From contig CAUYUJ010003381.1 of NCBI GenBank assembly GCA_963575745.1, positions 291,227 to 355,226 on the forward strand: a stretch of DNA of 64,000 bases. Reading direction: 5' to 3'. Shown here one piece after another: positions 9,687-18,960 of the stretch. The first letter of the stretch is position 1; every line of letters starts with the position of its first letter. The stretch is from Prorocentrum cordatum. Lineage: Eukaryota; Sar; Dinophyceae; Prorocentrales; Prorocentraceae. Made by a program: the position numbers and the translations under genes. The notes beneath the pieces were generated by a model, which saw only the letters and a program-made list of their open reading frames with translations, was not told the origin of the DNA and did not search any database.

Positions 9687-10144
9687 CGAGCGCGGGACAG
9701 CGCAGCTGCGTGGCCCGGGCGCCCTGATCGTGGCCGCCCCCTGGCCGAGCGGGGGCCGGCGGGCTGCGCCTGGGAGCGCTTCGTGGCCCCCAGCCTCGAC
9801 GGCGGGCCCGGGGCCGAGGCCGACTGAGGGAGAGCCACCGCCGGCCGAAAGTCGGGCTTGACGAAAGGGGGGAATTAGGAAAGGGGAGGTTACGAAATTT
9901 GCTGCATGCAGCTGGTTTCGGCCTCGCCGAGGGGCCCATTCCTCGATACATAGCCGCCTCCCGGCGCCGGGAGGCGCCGGGAAAGTCAGCTACGTGAGCT
10001 GATTCTCACTCCACCCCTTTGCTATCCCCCCCTTTCGCCCGACCCGAGCCTCGACGGCGGGCCCGGGGCCGAGGCCGACTGAGGGCGAGCCACCGCCGGC
10101 TGAAAGAGCGCCCGCCCCCGCGGAGATCCGGGGCAACGGTAGGG

Positions 10145-10331
10145 TTAAGTCGGGCGTGTCCCCCTACAGGGGGATTTTCGAAGAAAAATAAAGAAGTACA
10201 CAAAAAATATCCCAAAGAGGCCAACAAATATTCAAGAAATAGTCCCCACACTATTGTTGGACATTTTTTGTTTTGGGGGTATTTGTTTTTCCGTCGAAAA
10301 TGCCCCTGTAGGGGGGACAGGCCCGACTTAA
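10145..10331. mobile_element. TTAAG element, copy 2
   Basis: Near-perfect terminal inverted repeats: TTAAGTCGGGCGTGTCCCCC at the left and GGGGACAGGCCCGACTTAA at the right, followed inward by ATTTTCGA/TCGAAAAT. Flanks CGGTAGGG (10137-10144) and CGATAGGG (10332-10339) form a 7/8 target duplication. AT-rich interior, no open frame. Confidence 0.88.
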
Positions 10332-10357
10332 CGATAGGGGGCGATAGGTGACAAGGG

Positions 10358-10690
10358 GGGGGCGCATCGACCCCCAATCGCCCACTGATCGCCGATAGGG
10401 GCCCGATAGCCCCAACCTGCCCAGGAAGGTGCGGATTCGCTATCGGGGCCTACCGCCGATCGATCGGCGATGTACAGTCAAACTCCCTAATAAGGACGCG
10501 CGACTTTGCTCAGGGTACCCTTGCGTCCTTGCTCTTCCTTGCTCTTGCGTCCTTGGGGTTTTCGTCGTCCGCCGCCCCAGAAATCCCAACTTCGGCTTCC
10601 AAGGGTCTCGCGTCCTTACCGCGCGTCCTTCTTAGGGTTTCTGACTGTATCCCCTACTCCAGGTCGACGCACACCCCCCCCCGTACGCCA
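10358..10690 (+). mobile_element. Element G, copy 1, interrupted by P
   Basis: CATCGACCCCCAATCG, CACTGATCGCCGA and GATCGATCGGCGATG match the G copies at 39.0 and 54.9 kb. After element P, the sequence TCCCCTACTCCAGGTCGA resumes the match to the 54.98-kb copy (TCGCCAGCTCCAGCTCGA). Confidence 0.65.
10475..10647. mobile_element. Element P, copy 1 (nested in G)
   Basis: Ends TACAGTCAAACTCCC and GGGTTTCTGACTGTA, with internal inverted AAGGACGCGCG/CGCGCGTCCTT-type motifs. Flanked by TA at 10473-10474 and 10648-10649. The related G copy at 54.98 kb has a single TA (54979-54980) at the matching place. Tc1/mariner-like ends are suggested, not proven. Confidence 0.85.
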
Positions 10691-10857
10691 GGCCCCCCCG
10701 CTCGTTGCCCCTCCGGGGGAGCCACCGCGGGCCGAAAGAGCGCCCGCCCCCCCGGAGAGGGGGCGCCGGGGCAAGGCGCGGCCGCGCGTGGAGAGGAGGG
10801 CGAATAGGCACCGCTCCAGGGGCGCGGGTCTCGGAGGAGGAAAAGGCATCCCTACCT

Positions 10858-11055
10858 TGAAGTCGGGCCTGTCCCCCTACAGGGGGATTTCCGACGAAAA
10901 TTTGTTTTAAAAATGCACAAAAAATAATCACAAGATAGTCCAAAAATAGTCTGGGGATTATTTGTTGGGGTATTTTTTGACCTTTTTGGAGCATGTTTGG
11001 GGTATTTTCTATTTTTCGTAGAAAATCCCCCTGTAGGGGGACACGCCCGACATAA
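10858..11055. mobile_element. TTAAG element, copy 3
   Basis: Terminal inverted repeats TGAAGTCGGGCCTGTCCCCC and GGGGACACGCCCGACATAA. Flanked by a perfect 8-bp duplication CCCTACCT (10850-10857 and 11056-11063). Interior about 60% A+T by eye with repeated TATTTTTTG-like runs. Confidence 0.92.
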
Positions 11056-11094
11056 CCCTACCTCTAACCTTTCCCCGTTTTCCCCTCTTTGGGC

Positions 11095-11190
11095 GGCCCT
11101 TGTCGCCACCGCTGGATTCGCCTCGAAGTTCTGGACCAGAACTCAGAAGGCACTCCGGCAGAGGTCCAGGGAGTAGCGGTATCGGTGCCT
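11095..11190 (+). repeat. Family S1, copy 1
   Basis: Contains GTCGCCACCGCTGGATTCG, then a TCTGGNCAGAAC-like and AGAGGTCCRGGGAGTAGCGG segment. Also found near 12.1, 39.2, 46.0 and 60.0 kb. Dispersed repeat with undetermined ends. Confidence 0.75.
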
Positions 11191-11424
11191 TTTGAATTCC
11201 CCAGAGAGGTGGCGCCGGAGTTGGGCGCAGAGGCAAATGGGGGGAACGGGTCCTGAGGGAAACGGGTCCAGAGTCCGGAGGTTTTGCACCGCTTTCGGAC
11301 TCCGGGGGCCCTCTACGGGTTGCAAGAGTCTCAGAAGGCGGTTCGGGATGAAGAGCTCGTCCATGGGAAGGCCCCAGGCTGCAGGGCCTATTTCGCTAAG
11401 GACCCGTCTCCCCCATGCTTGATA

Positions 11425-11612
11425 CGGTACGTTCGCGTCGTGTCGAACCGCGGCGAACCCCGCCACGGGCGTTCATTAACGTTCGCCGCCGGCGACACAT
11501 ATTCGGTCGATAAGGAACGATCTGACATGTCGGAAACGGCCCATCGCTCAAGGTTAAACGATCCCCGCGGTGACGAAAATAGCGCCGAAGTAGGCACTAC
11601 ACGAACCCGCAG
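11425..11612. mobile_element. Element K, copy 2
   Basis: TA-flanked (11423-11424 side and the GTA at 11612-11614), with CGTTCGCGTCGTGTCGAAC at the left pairing partly with CACTACACGAACCCGCAG at the right. Contains CGATCCCCGCGGTGACG, the intact counterpart of the J insertion site. Confidence 0.6.
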
Positions 11613-11744
11613 TAGGCTCAGGGGGGACCGCTGTATGCTGGAGGTTGGCAGATCGTAACCTCACTTCCCTTCTACTCATAATTACGTCCTTCTCTATTTT
11701 CCCATCTCTTTCCCCCTCTCCATTCCTCGACATGAAGGGCAAGG

Positions 11745-11880
11745 TTATGAGAGAGCCGGGACCCAGACCCTGGGCTTTTTCTCCCCAGTCGTCCCGCCTC
11801 AGTCCCTGACGGCCCCCCGGCAAAATGCAAGCCTCAGGACCCGTCTCCTCGAGGATCCGTCTTTCGTGTTAGATCCCAAT
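11745..11880 (+). repeat. Repeat GG, copy 1
   Basis: Shares CGGCAAAATGCAARCCTCA and CGTGYTAGATCC with 12235-12412, so the two form a direct duplication about 520 bp apart with element X between them. Confidence 0.6.
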
Positions 11881-11889
11881 GAAGGAGTA

Positions 11890-12065
11890 CAGTGGAGACC
11901 CATTCCAAGAAACCCTGCTCGCCTCCAGGGTGCCCTGGGTTTCTTGGGTTTCGATGGTTTTTGCAATGGAAATCGTGACGCTCCCACACCAAAAATCGAC
12001 GGACGTCCTGTGGTCTCAGGGATGGGTTTCTTGTGGAAGGTTTCTTGTGGTCGGACCTCTACGGT
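11890..12065. mobile_element. Element X, copy 2
   Basis: Ends TACAGTGGAGACCCATTCC and the inverted GGTCGGACCTCTACGGTA, with CAAGAAACCC/GGGTTTCTTG inside each arm. 176 bp, the same length as the copy at 59.1 kb. TA at both edges fits a TA target duplication. Confidence 0.78.
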
Positions 12066-12104
12066 ACAGATACCGCTACCCCTTGCCTCGTTTTCCTCCT
12101 TTAG

Positions 12105-12215
12105 GGCCTCCTGGGAGGCCCTGGGAGGCCCTGGGAGGCCCTCGTCGCCACTGCTGGATTCGCGTCGAAATCCTGGTCAGAGCGCACCCCAGGAGAAGTA
12201 ATTATGGGGAGTAGC
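12105..12215 (+). repeat. Family S1, copy 2
   Basis: GGGAGGCCCTCGTCGCCACT followed by GCTGGATTCGCGTCGAAATC and a GAGTAGCG phrase. The GGGAGGCCCT phrase is itself triplicated at the left. Confidence 0.75.
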
Positions 12216-12234
12216 GAAATCTGTACATTGTGGT

Positions 12235-12412
12235 TTCCTCAGATGGGGGAGCTGTGACCTAGACCGATGGGCCTTCCCCCAGGCCCATCGGCCCGCCTCA
12301 TTCCCTGACTGTCCAGGGGTCCGTGGAGGGCCTCAGAGGAGCCGAAACCGGCAAAATGCAAACCTCAAGACTCGTCTCCGCCAGGGTCCGTCCTGCGTGC
12401 TAGATCCTTCCC
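12235..12412 (+). repeat. Repeat GG, copy 2
   Basis: See 11745-11880. Contains a local palindrome GATGGGCC...GGCCCATC at about 12268-12291. Confidence 0.55.
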
Positions 12413-12654
12413 CGATCCATCTCTCCTTTTTTCTACAGTCGGACCGAGGTATAAGGTCGAGGTTGGTTCGGGGAGGCGACCCTTATGTTCTTCGTGCTTG
12501 CTGGATGTTCTTGCGCATCCTGGGGAGGGCACCCCAGGATATTCTGTGTGTGTTGGCTGGCGGAGGGTCTCTCTGCCCTAAGTCCGATTGCGCTCCTCTC
12601 CTTGTCCCCTTTCTAGTGTTGCGCGACGGGGTAAGGTGGTGGAGGCAGAGGTGA

Positions 12655-12850
12655 AGGAGGGAGTTTTGCAGGCGGGAGGATGTGGAGGGGGAGAAAGAAG
12701 GGGAGGAGGAGGAGGAGGAGGAGGAGAAGGAGGAGGAGGAGGCGGCGGAGGAGGAGAAGGAGAAGAAGGAGGAGGAGATGGAGGACGGGGAGGAGGACGG
12801 GGAGGAGGAGGAGGAGGACGAGGAGGAGGAGGAGGACGAGGAGGAGCCTC
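12655..12850 (+). repeat. GGA array
   Basis: Long GGA/GAC triplet run. A short (CT)n follows at about 12883-12906. Confidence 0.95.
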
Positions 12851-13103
12851 GTGTATCCATCACGGCTCTCTCATCGTCGTTGAGTTCTCTCTCTCTCTCT
12901 CTCTATCCAGGGATCCCCTCCGAGCAGCACGGGAGGCGCGAGGGCGCCAAGGGAGGTGTCGGCGGGGCCCCGCGGCCGCACCCAGGCCGGCCTCCCTGCG
13001 CCGCCACCGCCCCCGCCGCACCAGCCGGAGGGGGCGGGGCCCGGGGAGGGGTGCCGCGTGCTGCAGGCCGTGGCGAAGCGTCGTGGGTTGCCTATGTGAT
13101 ATA

Positions 13104-13268
13104 CACCTTAGGCGATGTTTAAGAAAACTTAAGCTTTCGGCCAGAGTCTCGATTATTCTTAATGTTTCAACGTAAATCCTAAGATTTGTATAGAAATGTT
13201 GGGTTTTTATTCCAGTTCTGAGACTATGAATTTCGTAACCCATGATTTCTTAAGCATTTCGCAGGGTG
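13104..13268. mobile_element. Element N, copy 1
   Basis: Begins CACCTTAGGCGATGTTTAAG and ends CTTAAGCATTTCGCAGGGTG, flanked by TA (13102-13103 and 13269-13270). The conserved middle is GTCTCGATTATTCTTAATG. AT-rich; three copies in the window. Proven mobile by the nested copy at 63.6 kb. Confidence 0.9.
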
Positions 13269-13379
13269 TAGGCTACATCGACATATGCGATATCGATATA
13301 GGCTATAGCTTCTCCTCCGATATCGGCTGCATATTTTTCAGTGTTGCTTGTGGCTCGTTTCTTCGATGTAGGCCATATC

Positions 13380-13500
13380 GAAGAAGAAGAAACAAACAAA
13401 AACAAACAAACTTTTGGCGCTCCGCGTGGATTTCTTGGATCCGCGCTGGGACCCTCCTCGCGGCGCCTGCGGCGCCGCCCCTGGCGCGCTTCGCGCTTTT
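13380..13500. mobile_element. F3 foldback, left half only
   Basis: Carries GGCGCTCCGCGCGGATTTC and the central GGCGCC-rich stem, then stops at about 13500, where unrelated sequence and element D begin. The right arm seen in other F3 copies is absent. Confidence 0.75.
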
Positions 13501-13520
13501 TCAGATTCTTCTCTTAAAGC

Positions 13521-13651
13521 TTGGCATCGCTCGTGCGCAGTTGTTCCCGGCAAGGACCATCGAGGAACATGTTTGTGCATCGTGCGAAACAAAACAACAT
13601 AATACGCGCAGAAAACCGAGGCACAGGGAACGGACGTCCGAGCGATGGCGA
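13521..13651. mobile_element. Element D, copy 1
   Basis: TTGGCATCGCTCGTGCGCAG at the left pairs with GGACGTCCGAGCGATGGCG at the right. Internal AAGGACCATCGAGGAACAT is shared with 54.2 kb. Confidence 0.75.
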
Positions 13652-13662
13652 GATGGGCCCAC

Positions 13663-13857
13663 CAGAGAATGTTCTGGGAACCCTTTTGTGTTTTGCACGA
13701 AGTGCTCTCATACCATTTCTGACTGAGACAGTTTTGTTTCAACACGTCGGCTCCACGTCCTTGGAACACTGCATCCGCCCTCAGAGCCCTCCTGCGTTCT
13801 AAGAACATGTTGTTGTAAGCCTATAGGAATGCCGGGGCAGTCGATCCCTGCTCAAGG
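13663..13857. mobile_element. Element E, copy 1 (right part)
   Basis: TTCTAAGAACATGTTGTTGTAAGCCTATAGGAATGCCGGG (read as two adjoining phrases) matches the right ends at 39.6 and 45.5 kb. An E-like left end (GTGGCGAAGCG, TTGCCTAT) lies at about 13067-13096, so N, F3 and D may have inserted into one E copy. Confidence 0.6.
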
Positions 13858-13881
13858 GGATGGGTGCCGCAGGCTGTTCTA

Positions 13882-14070
13882 CGGCACCTTCGTATCGTGC
13901 CGACGCAGCGGCGACCCCGCCGCGAGCGTTCAAGCTTGAACTCCGAGATCGGCCCACCGTCGGCCAGTAGAGAACGACCTGGCGGTCGAGAAGCCGCCGA
14001 TCGTGCAGGGTGGAGCGATCCACGCGGTGTCAGAGACCAACGCCACGGGCGTCTCGACACGAACCCGCCG
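13882..14070. mobile_element. Element K, copy 3
   Basis: TA-flanked (13880-13881, 14071-14072). CGGCACCTTCGTATCG pairs with CGACACGAACCCGCCG. Contains GATCCACGCGGTGTCAGAGACC, the uninterrupted J target. Confidence 0.7.
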
Positions 14071-14334
14071 TACGCTCCAGGCTCAGCGCGCCGCCTGTTG
14101 CGTTGGGCTGGCGCTCAAGGCGACCAGCCGTCGCACACTCGAAGTGAGATGGGGTAGCGAGCCCTGTGCACCGATCCGAGATTCCTCTCGCTCCGCGGGG
14201 TGCACGTGTGGAGCACGCAAAGACGTGGCGCTGGGTGGGCCCCGCCCGTCCGCCGCGCCGCTCTGCCGTGTCGCCGGGAGGAGCGTGCGAACGTCAACGA
14301 CGGCCGGGAGCAGCCATTGCGTGTCATCACGAGT

Positions 14335-14448
14335 CGGGAGACTCTTCATGGGGGGGGATCCCATGGGGGGATAGGATCCCAGGGGGGGATAGGATCCCAG
14401 GGGGGTGATCCCCACCCCATGGGATCCCCCCCCATGGAGAGTCTCCCG
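14335..14448. repeat. Long hairpin, 34-bp arms
   Basis: Arms 14335-14368 and 14415-14448 are inverted complements with one mismatch in 34 (CGGGAGACTCTTCATGGG against CCCATGGAGAGTCTCCCG at the ends). The loop holds repeated GGGGGGATAGGATCCCA units. No function is known to me. Confidence 0.9.
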
Positions 14449-14514
14449 AACGAGGCACCGCCAAGTTCAGACTCCGATTAGCACAGCAACAGCGCGCCAT
14501 TCATATGCAGTTTC

Positions 14515-15065
14515 GCACTTCGCGGATCTCCTGGTGGCTTCTCGGGGCCGTTTGGGGGCTTCGTTGAGGCCTCTTGTGAGCTTCTTGGGGCACCTGGGGG
14601 CCTCTTGGGGGCATCTTGGAGGCCTCTTGGGGGCCTCTTGGGGGCTTCTAGTGGGCGTCTTAGGCCATCCTGGGGCGCTCTTGCGCTGTCTGGTCCCTTC
14701 GGAGGCCGTCCTGGGGGCCTCTCGGGGCCGTCGTGTAGCTCTCTTGGGGTCCTCTTGCGCCGTCTTGGGGGCCTCTTGAGCCGTCTTGGGTGCCTCTGTG
14801 GGCCCCCTTGGGGCCCTGTTGTAGGCCGTCTTGGGGCCCTTTTGGGCCCCTCTGGGATTGTCTTGGGGCCATCTCGGAGGCTACCCGGGCGGCCTTGGGC
14901 CCCCAAGAGCCGAATCAGTCGAGAACGCGAAAGCCTTACTTAAAGGAACTCAGCGTTTTTGGCCTCTGGATGTGTTCTTGGGGGCCCCTTGGGGCTGTCT
15001 TGGCGGCCTCTTGGGTCCTCTTGGGGCCGTCCAGGGGCCATGTTGAACCGTCTTGAGGCCCTCGA
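14515..15065 (+). repeat. 10-11 bp phrase array (GCCTCTTGGGG)
   Basis: Degenerate units such as GCCTCTTGGGG, GCATCTTGGAG and GCCGTCTTGGG follow each other at mostly 11 bp, sometimes 10. Open frames here read as low-complexity Gly/Ala/Leu/Trp or Pro/Gln/Asp/Lys strings and are not proteins. Confidence 0.88.
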
Positions 15066-15597
15066 GGACCCGGGATCACCAAGAGGCCCACGGTGAGAAC
15101 AGCACATATTTTCTGAAGTTTTGCTTGGTCTACGCCCAAAGAAGGCAGAGGCACCCCAGGGTGAACGGATGTGGCTCGATTCCAAGGGGTGTATTTGGGG
15201 GGGTTATTTGGTAATGTAATTGGCACAACATGTTACAAGTATGCAATCATTGAATGTGCGGGATACGTGGCATTACGGCTTTCGCTCCGCTGCGCGACCT
15301 GCCTCCGGCAACACGTCATTTCTTGACACAGTGAGCCATGTGCACTTATCAGAGATTCACGTTATGCTTACGCCACATCCGCCGACCCTTGTGTAAGCTA
15401 CAACGTCTCCAGGGTTGCAGTTCACGACGACTCTCCGAAAAAGGGCACGGCCGTCGACGTCGTTCTTGTTGTCGTCGACGATGTGCCTCGTTGTTCTTTT
15501 CGTTCTTCGTGTTGGGTTCCTTGTCGCCGCGCGACGTTGGAGCCACGTGCACTGGTGAGAGATTAGCACTGCCCGTGATCGTGCTGGTGCTGTTCTC
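15066..15597. other. Unassigned sequence
   Basis: No repeat partner or coding signature recognised in the window. Confidence 0.4.
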
Positions 15598-15790
15598 GAA
15601 GAAACAAAAGGCAATATTTTCGGCGCTCCGCGCGGATTACCTGGATCCGCGCTGAGTCCCCCCCCCCCGCGGCGTTTCCAGCGCCGCCCCTGGCGCGCCC
15701 CGCGCGCCAAGGAGCGGGGTCCAGCGCAGGTTGGAGCAATCCGCGCGGACCGTCGAAAGCTTATGCTTACGACGTTTTTTCTTCTTCTTC
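15598..15790. mobile_element. F3 foldback, complete copy
   Basis: CGGCGCTCCGCGCGGATTAC pairs with CAATCCGCGCGGACCGTCG. The centre holds the CGCCCCTGGCGCGCC stem common to the family. A (TTC)n tract (about 15778-15810) follows the right arm, as at 59.5 kb. Confidence 0.8.
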
Positions 15791-15799
15791 TTCTTCTTC

Positions 15800-16939
15800 T
15801 TCTTCTTCTATCTCTTCTCGACGACCAGCTCCTGCTTCAGAGAAGGGGGGGGGAGGCCCTCCGGAACACGGGAGCCCCACCCGCAGGTCGGGGCTCCTTT
15901 GATCGTTTGCGCCTCGTCGGGCCTCCCAATGGTCTCTCGCCGCCCCGGCCAGGATTCGCTTCGAGGTCCTGGCTCAGATGTCGCCCAGGGAGATGCCCGG
16001 AGGCAAGGCTGGCGCGAGGGGGGACAAGGTTTCCCGCCGCCAAAAACAAGAATTGCCGCTGGCCCTCCGCACGCTCGTCGCCTCGTTCCTCCCCCCGCCG
16101 GGCCCTCCCCTCTCCCCTCCTCCTGTTCCTCCTGCTCCTCCTCCTGCTCCTCCTTCTGCTCCTCCTCCTCCTGCTCCTCCTGCTCCTCCTGCTCCTCCTC
16201 CTCCTCCTCCTCCTCCTCCTCCTCCTAGCCCTTTCCCCTCGAGAGTTCGCGGTTGGCCGAACGCACTTCGAAGGGGTGTAGCTCGGCCGGGCCATGGCGG
16301 CATCGTGATATTCCAGGCTGGGTGTTTCTCGAGGGTTCGGACGTCATGGTCGAGATGACTCGGGGAGGGCGCCCTGCAGCTGATATTGTTCGCGGTCATT
16401 GTTATCTTTGTGGGGGTGGTTACTGCGAATCACACTTTCTTCTTCGAGGGGCTTCGAATGGCACCAGTCATTGATGTGTGGTCCGGCGTGCTCTTGATGA
16501 TCTACATATACTTCTGGGTGGATTCGTCGGAGGTCCTTTTCGCGGGGTGTGTCGAGTCGGCAGAATTGGAGTACGCTGTGTGACTCGGCCGCGGGATGTT
16601 GCCGGAGATCTTCGTCCATTATTTTGTCTGCATGGTGTGAGGTTCCCAGGGGATGGGCGGATCCTGCGTCGTGGTGCGCGCGATTCAGAAGTTTCCCGGC
16701 AAGAGCGGGATGCTCGCGACGGCCTTCGCGCCTTGAGGCCCGGGGAGGCGTCGGGGAGGGCGGACCCTCCCTGGGGCCTCCTCTGGGCTCGGCCTCCCCT
16801 GCGCGGGGGGGGGGGGCGGGAACTCGAAGGGAGTTTCGGCTCGGCCCTTATGCCATCTGGTGCCACGGGGGATCCGCCCTCCTTTCGCGGGGTGCGAGGC
16901 GTCGCAGACGCGTGTGCTTATCCACCGTATCCACTTCAT
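15800..16939. other. TCC array and unassigned sequence
   Basis: A (TCC/TGC)n array occupies about 16085-16235. The rest (15.8-16.08 and 16.24-16.94 kb) shows no recognised gene. CTCGCCGCCCCGGCCAGGATTCG near 15.94 kb (in parts) may be a decayed S1 copy. Confidence 0.5.
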
Positions 16940-17065
16940 GCACCTTATCCTCCTCCCCCTCCTCCTCCTCTTTCTCCTCCTCCTCCTCCTCCTCCTCCTC
17001 CTCCTCCTCCTCCTCCTCCTCCTCCTCCCCCTCCTCCTCCTCATCATCATCATCCACCTCCTCCT
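16940..17065 (+). repeat. TCC array with ATC tail
   Basis: (CTC)n with a short (ATC)n at 17041-17055. Confidence 0.95.
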
Positions 17066-17271
17066 CCTCACGCGTCTTCGCATCCTCCCGCGGTCCGCTC
17101 TACCCTCGACCTCTGCGCGCGCTGGCGTCGACCGCTCGAGGTCGGGCCCTCGTGCGCGCGTGCGCGCGCGAGCAGGGCGCGGAACGGGCCGCGCGCGAAG
17201 GCCTTTCATGAGTTTGTTCACTCTTGTTATTCGATTTGTCTTAGTCCTTGTATCGTTTACGCTTCGCGGTC

Positions 17272-17435
17272 GGGGGTGGACAGAACCCCCACCCTGACAC
17301 GTCGATTAGTGAATTGTCAGTTTTCGGTGTTTGAGAGGGCGCCGCGGCCGTCATTTCCCAGGCTTGCGACCGCCAGGTTTGGGCCCGAGGTCGTTTTCAC
17401 TAAGCCACGTTTTACTAAAGGGGGTCATGTCCATC
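17272..17435. mobile_element. Element V, copy 1
   Basis: GGGGGTGGACAGAACCCCC ... CACCCTGACACGTCGATTAG ... CGTTTTCACTAAG ... TTTACTAAAGGGGG, in the same order as the 47.7 and 53.8 kb copies. With TCGGGGGTGGAC taken as the terminus, flanks CGCGG and CGCGA form a 4/5 match. Confidence 0.75.
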
Positions 17436-17589
17436 CCCGACGCGAGTGCCCGCCAGCCGATTCAGGAGCCTTGCCCATGAGAGCCGACGGGAAAAAGGAC
17501 GAAGACGCACACGCACATATAGCGAAACGGAGCGTGCAAGGAGAAGGAAAGAGGGCGGGTGTTGAGCCATCCAGGAGGCGATCTGGGAG

Positions 17590-18190
17590 CATCGGAGGCC
17601 TTTTTGGAGCTACGGGTCTGTGTTGGGGGACGTTGGTGTACTGTTGGGGCTCGTTCGGGGCATACCTCTTGGGGCTTTTCGGGGTGTCTTGGGGCCCTCT
17701 TGGGGTTCGGTTGAGGCTCTCTTGGGGCCTTTCTTGGGAGCTACGGAGCGCATCCTGGAACCATCTCGGATACCATCGATCAACGGAGGGGGGTCCTCGG
17801 TTTGCCTCCCCACGAAATAGCCTCTCGGGGCGCTCTTGGAACCTTCTTGGGGCGATCATGGGCGCTTTGGGGGCATTTTTGGGGGCCTCTTGGCCCCTCA
17901 TTGGAGCTCTCCTGGGCCAGTTTCGGGACATCTCGATGCTTGAAATGCGCGTCGGAAGCGAAAAGGCGAGCAAGAGCACATATGTGATTTTCCTCAGGTT
18001 GTTGAAGGATGTTGGCGTCTCCGGGAGGTCCTGAGGGGTCGCCAAAAGCACTTGGAACCGTCTTGTGGCACTCTTGGGACCTTTTAGAGGCATGTTGTTA
18101 GCTATCTTGAGCCATGCTGGGCTATCGTGAATGATCTGGGAGGCTATTCTGGGCTCTTTGAAGCCTTCTTGGGGCCATCTTGGGCGAACG
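17590..18190 (+). repeat. 10-11 bp phrase array
   Basis: Units such as GGGGCCTCTTGG, GGTGTCTTGG and GCCATCTTGG at 10-11 bp spacing, interrupted by less regular patches near 17.78 and 17.95 kb. Confidence 0.8.
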
Positions 18191-18194
18191 CGGA

Positions 18195-18960
18195 CCCTCT
18201 GACACCTCGCGCCCCCCCGTCCAGGTCCAGGGGGGGTAGGGGCAGGGGTCAAGCTACCCACCTGCCCGCAAGCCGTCGAGCTCACCCCCACCCGCCTTCC
18301 CTACACATGAGTAACACCCGAGCCTGGTCACGTTCAGCGGTCGCCTTTGGATGGACAGTCACTGGGAACCAACGTCGACCCCAGGTGCGCGACGTTAAGG
18401 CGAGGTGCGCCACGCGTGCCACGGGCGCCATGCGCGCCAGGCACCACTGGGGCCCGAGCGTGCCAGGCACGCTTGGTGCGCCAGATGCTCCGAGTGCGTC
18501 AGGTGCGCCTGCGCACGTGACAGCACACATCGGGAAACATGTCGGCCCCCACCATGCTTGTCGAAAGCCGATGCTCATCATTGTGTTTGGGGGCCTGATT
18601 ATAGCAGGATGCGCGCCACCACCCCAGCCGTCCCTGTCAAAAAACCATTTGGCAGTGATCGCGGGATGCCCGCGCATGATCCCGATTTAGACGCGAGGTG
18701 CATGGTGCATTGTTTTGTGTCAGGGATGGTAGCCCTGCGCACAGCAAGGAATATGCTGACACCCCTTGTCGAAAATAATACAAAGTGCTCGCGGGTCCCA
18801 CGAACATAACTCAATAGTTTGCCCCAACATGTCCTTCTGCATTTTTTGTTGACAGGGATGGCTGAGGGGGGGGGCATCGGGTTGGCCGCGCATGCTCCAT
18901 ATTTGGGGGGCATAGTGCGTTTTGTATTGTTTTTTGACTGGGATGGTGGGGGGCGGGTCG
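18195..18960. repeat. Composite segment S+R, copy 1
   Basis: Shares with 30.42-31.06 kb an ordered set of blocks: a C-rich GTCCAGRYCCAGG, a CACCCCCACCCGCC stretch ending in CCGAGCC, then R units (CCGTCCCTGTCAAAAAACC, GTGATCGCGGGATGCCCGCGC). R half-units recur at about 18.85 and 18.93 kb as TTTTTGACAGGGATGG in inverted sense. Related R units lie at 33.9 kb. Non-coding. Confidence 0.7.

Noticed and set aside
10145-10331. TTAA at both ends as a piggyBac-type target duplication
   Set aside because: The flanks outside TTAA are themselves duplicated over 8 bp in three copies (TAGTAGAT, CCCTACCT, CGGTAGGG/CGATAGGG), so TTAA belongs to the element.
16386-16583. Short hydrophobic frame resembling a membrane peptide (65 codons)
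   Set aside because: No partner frame, no start context to judge and no recognised family. Hydrophobicity alone in a short frame is weak.
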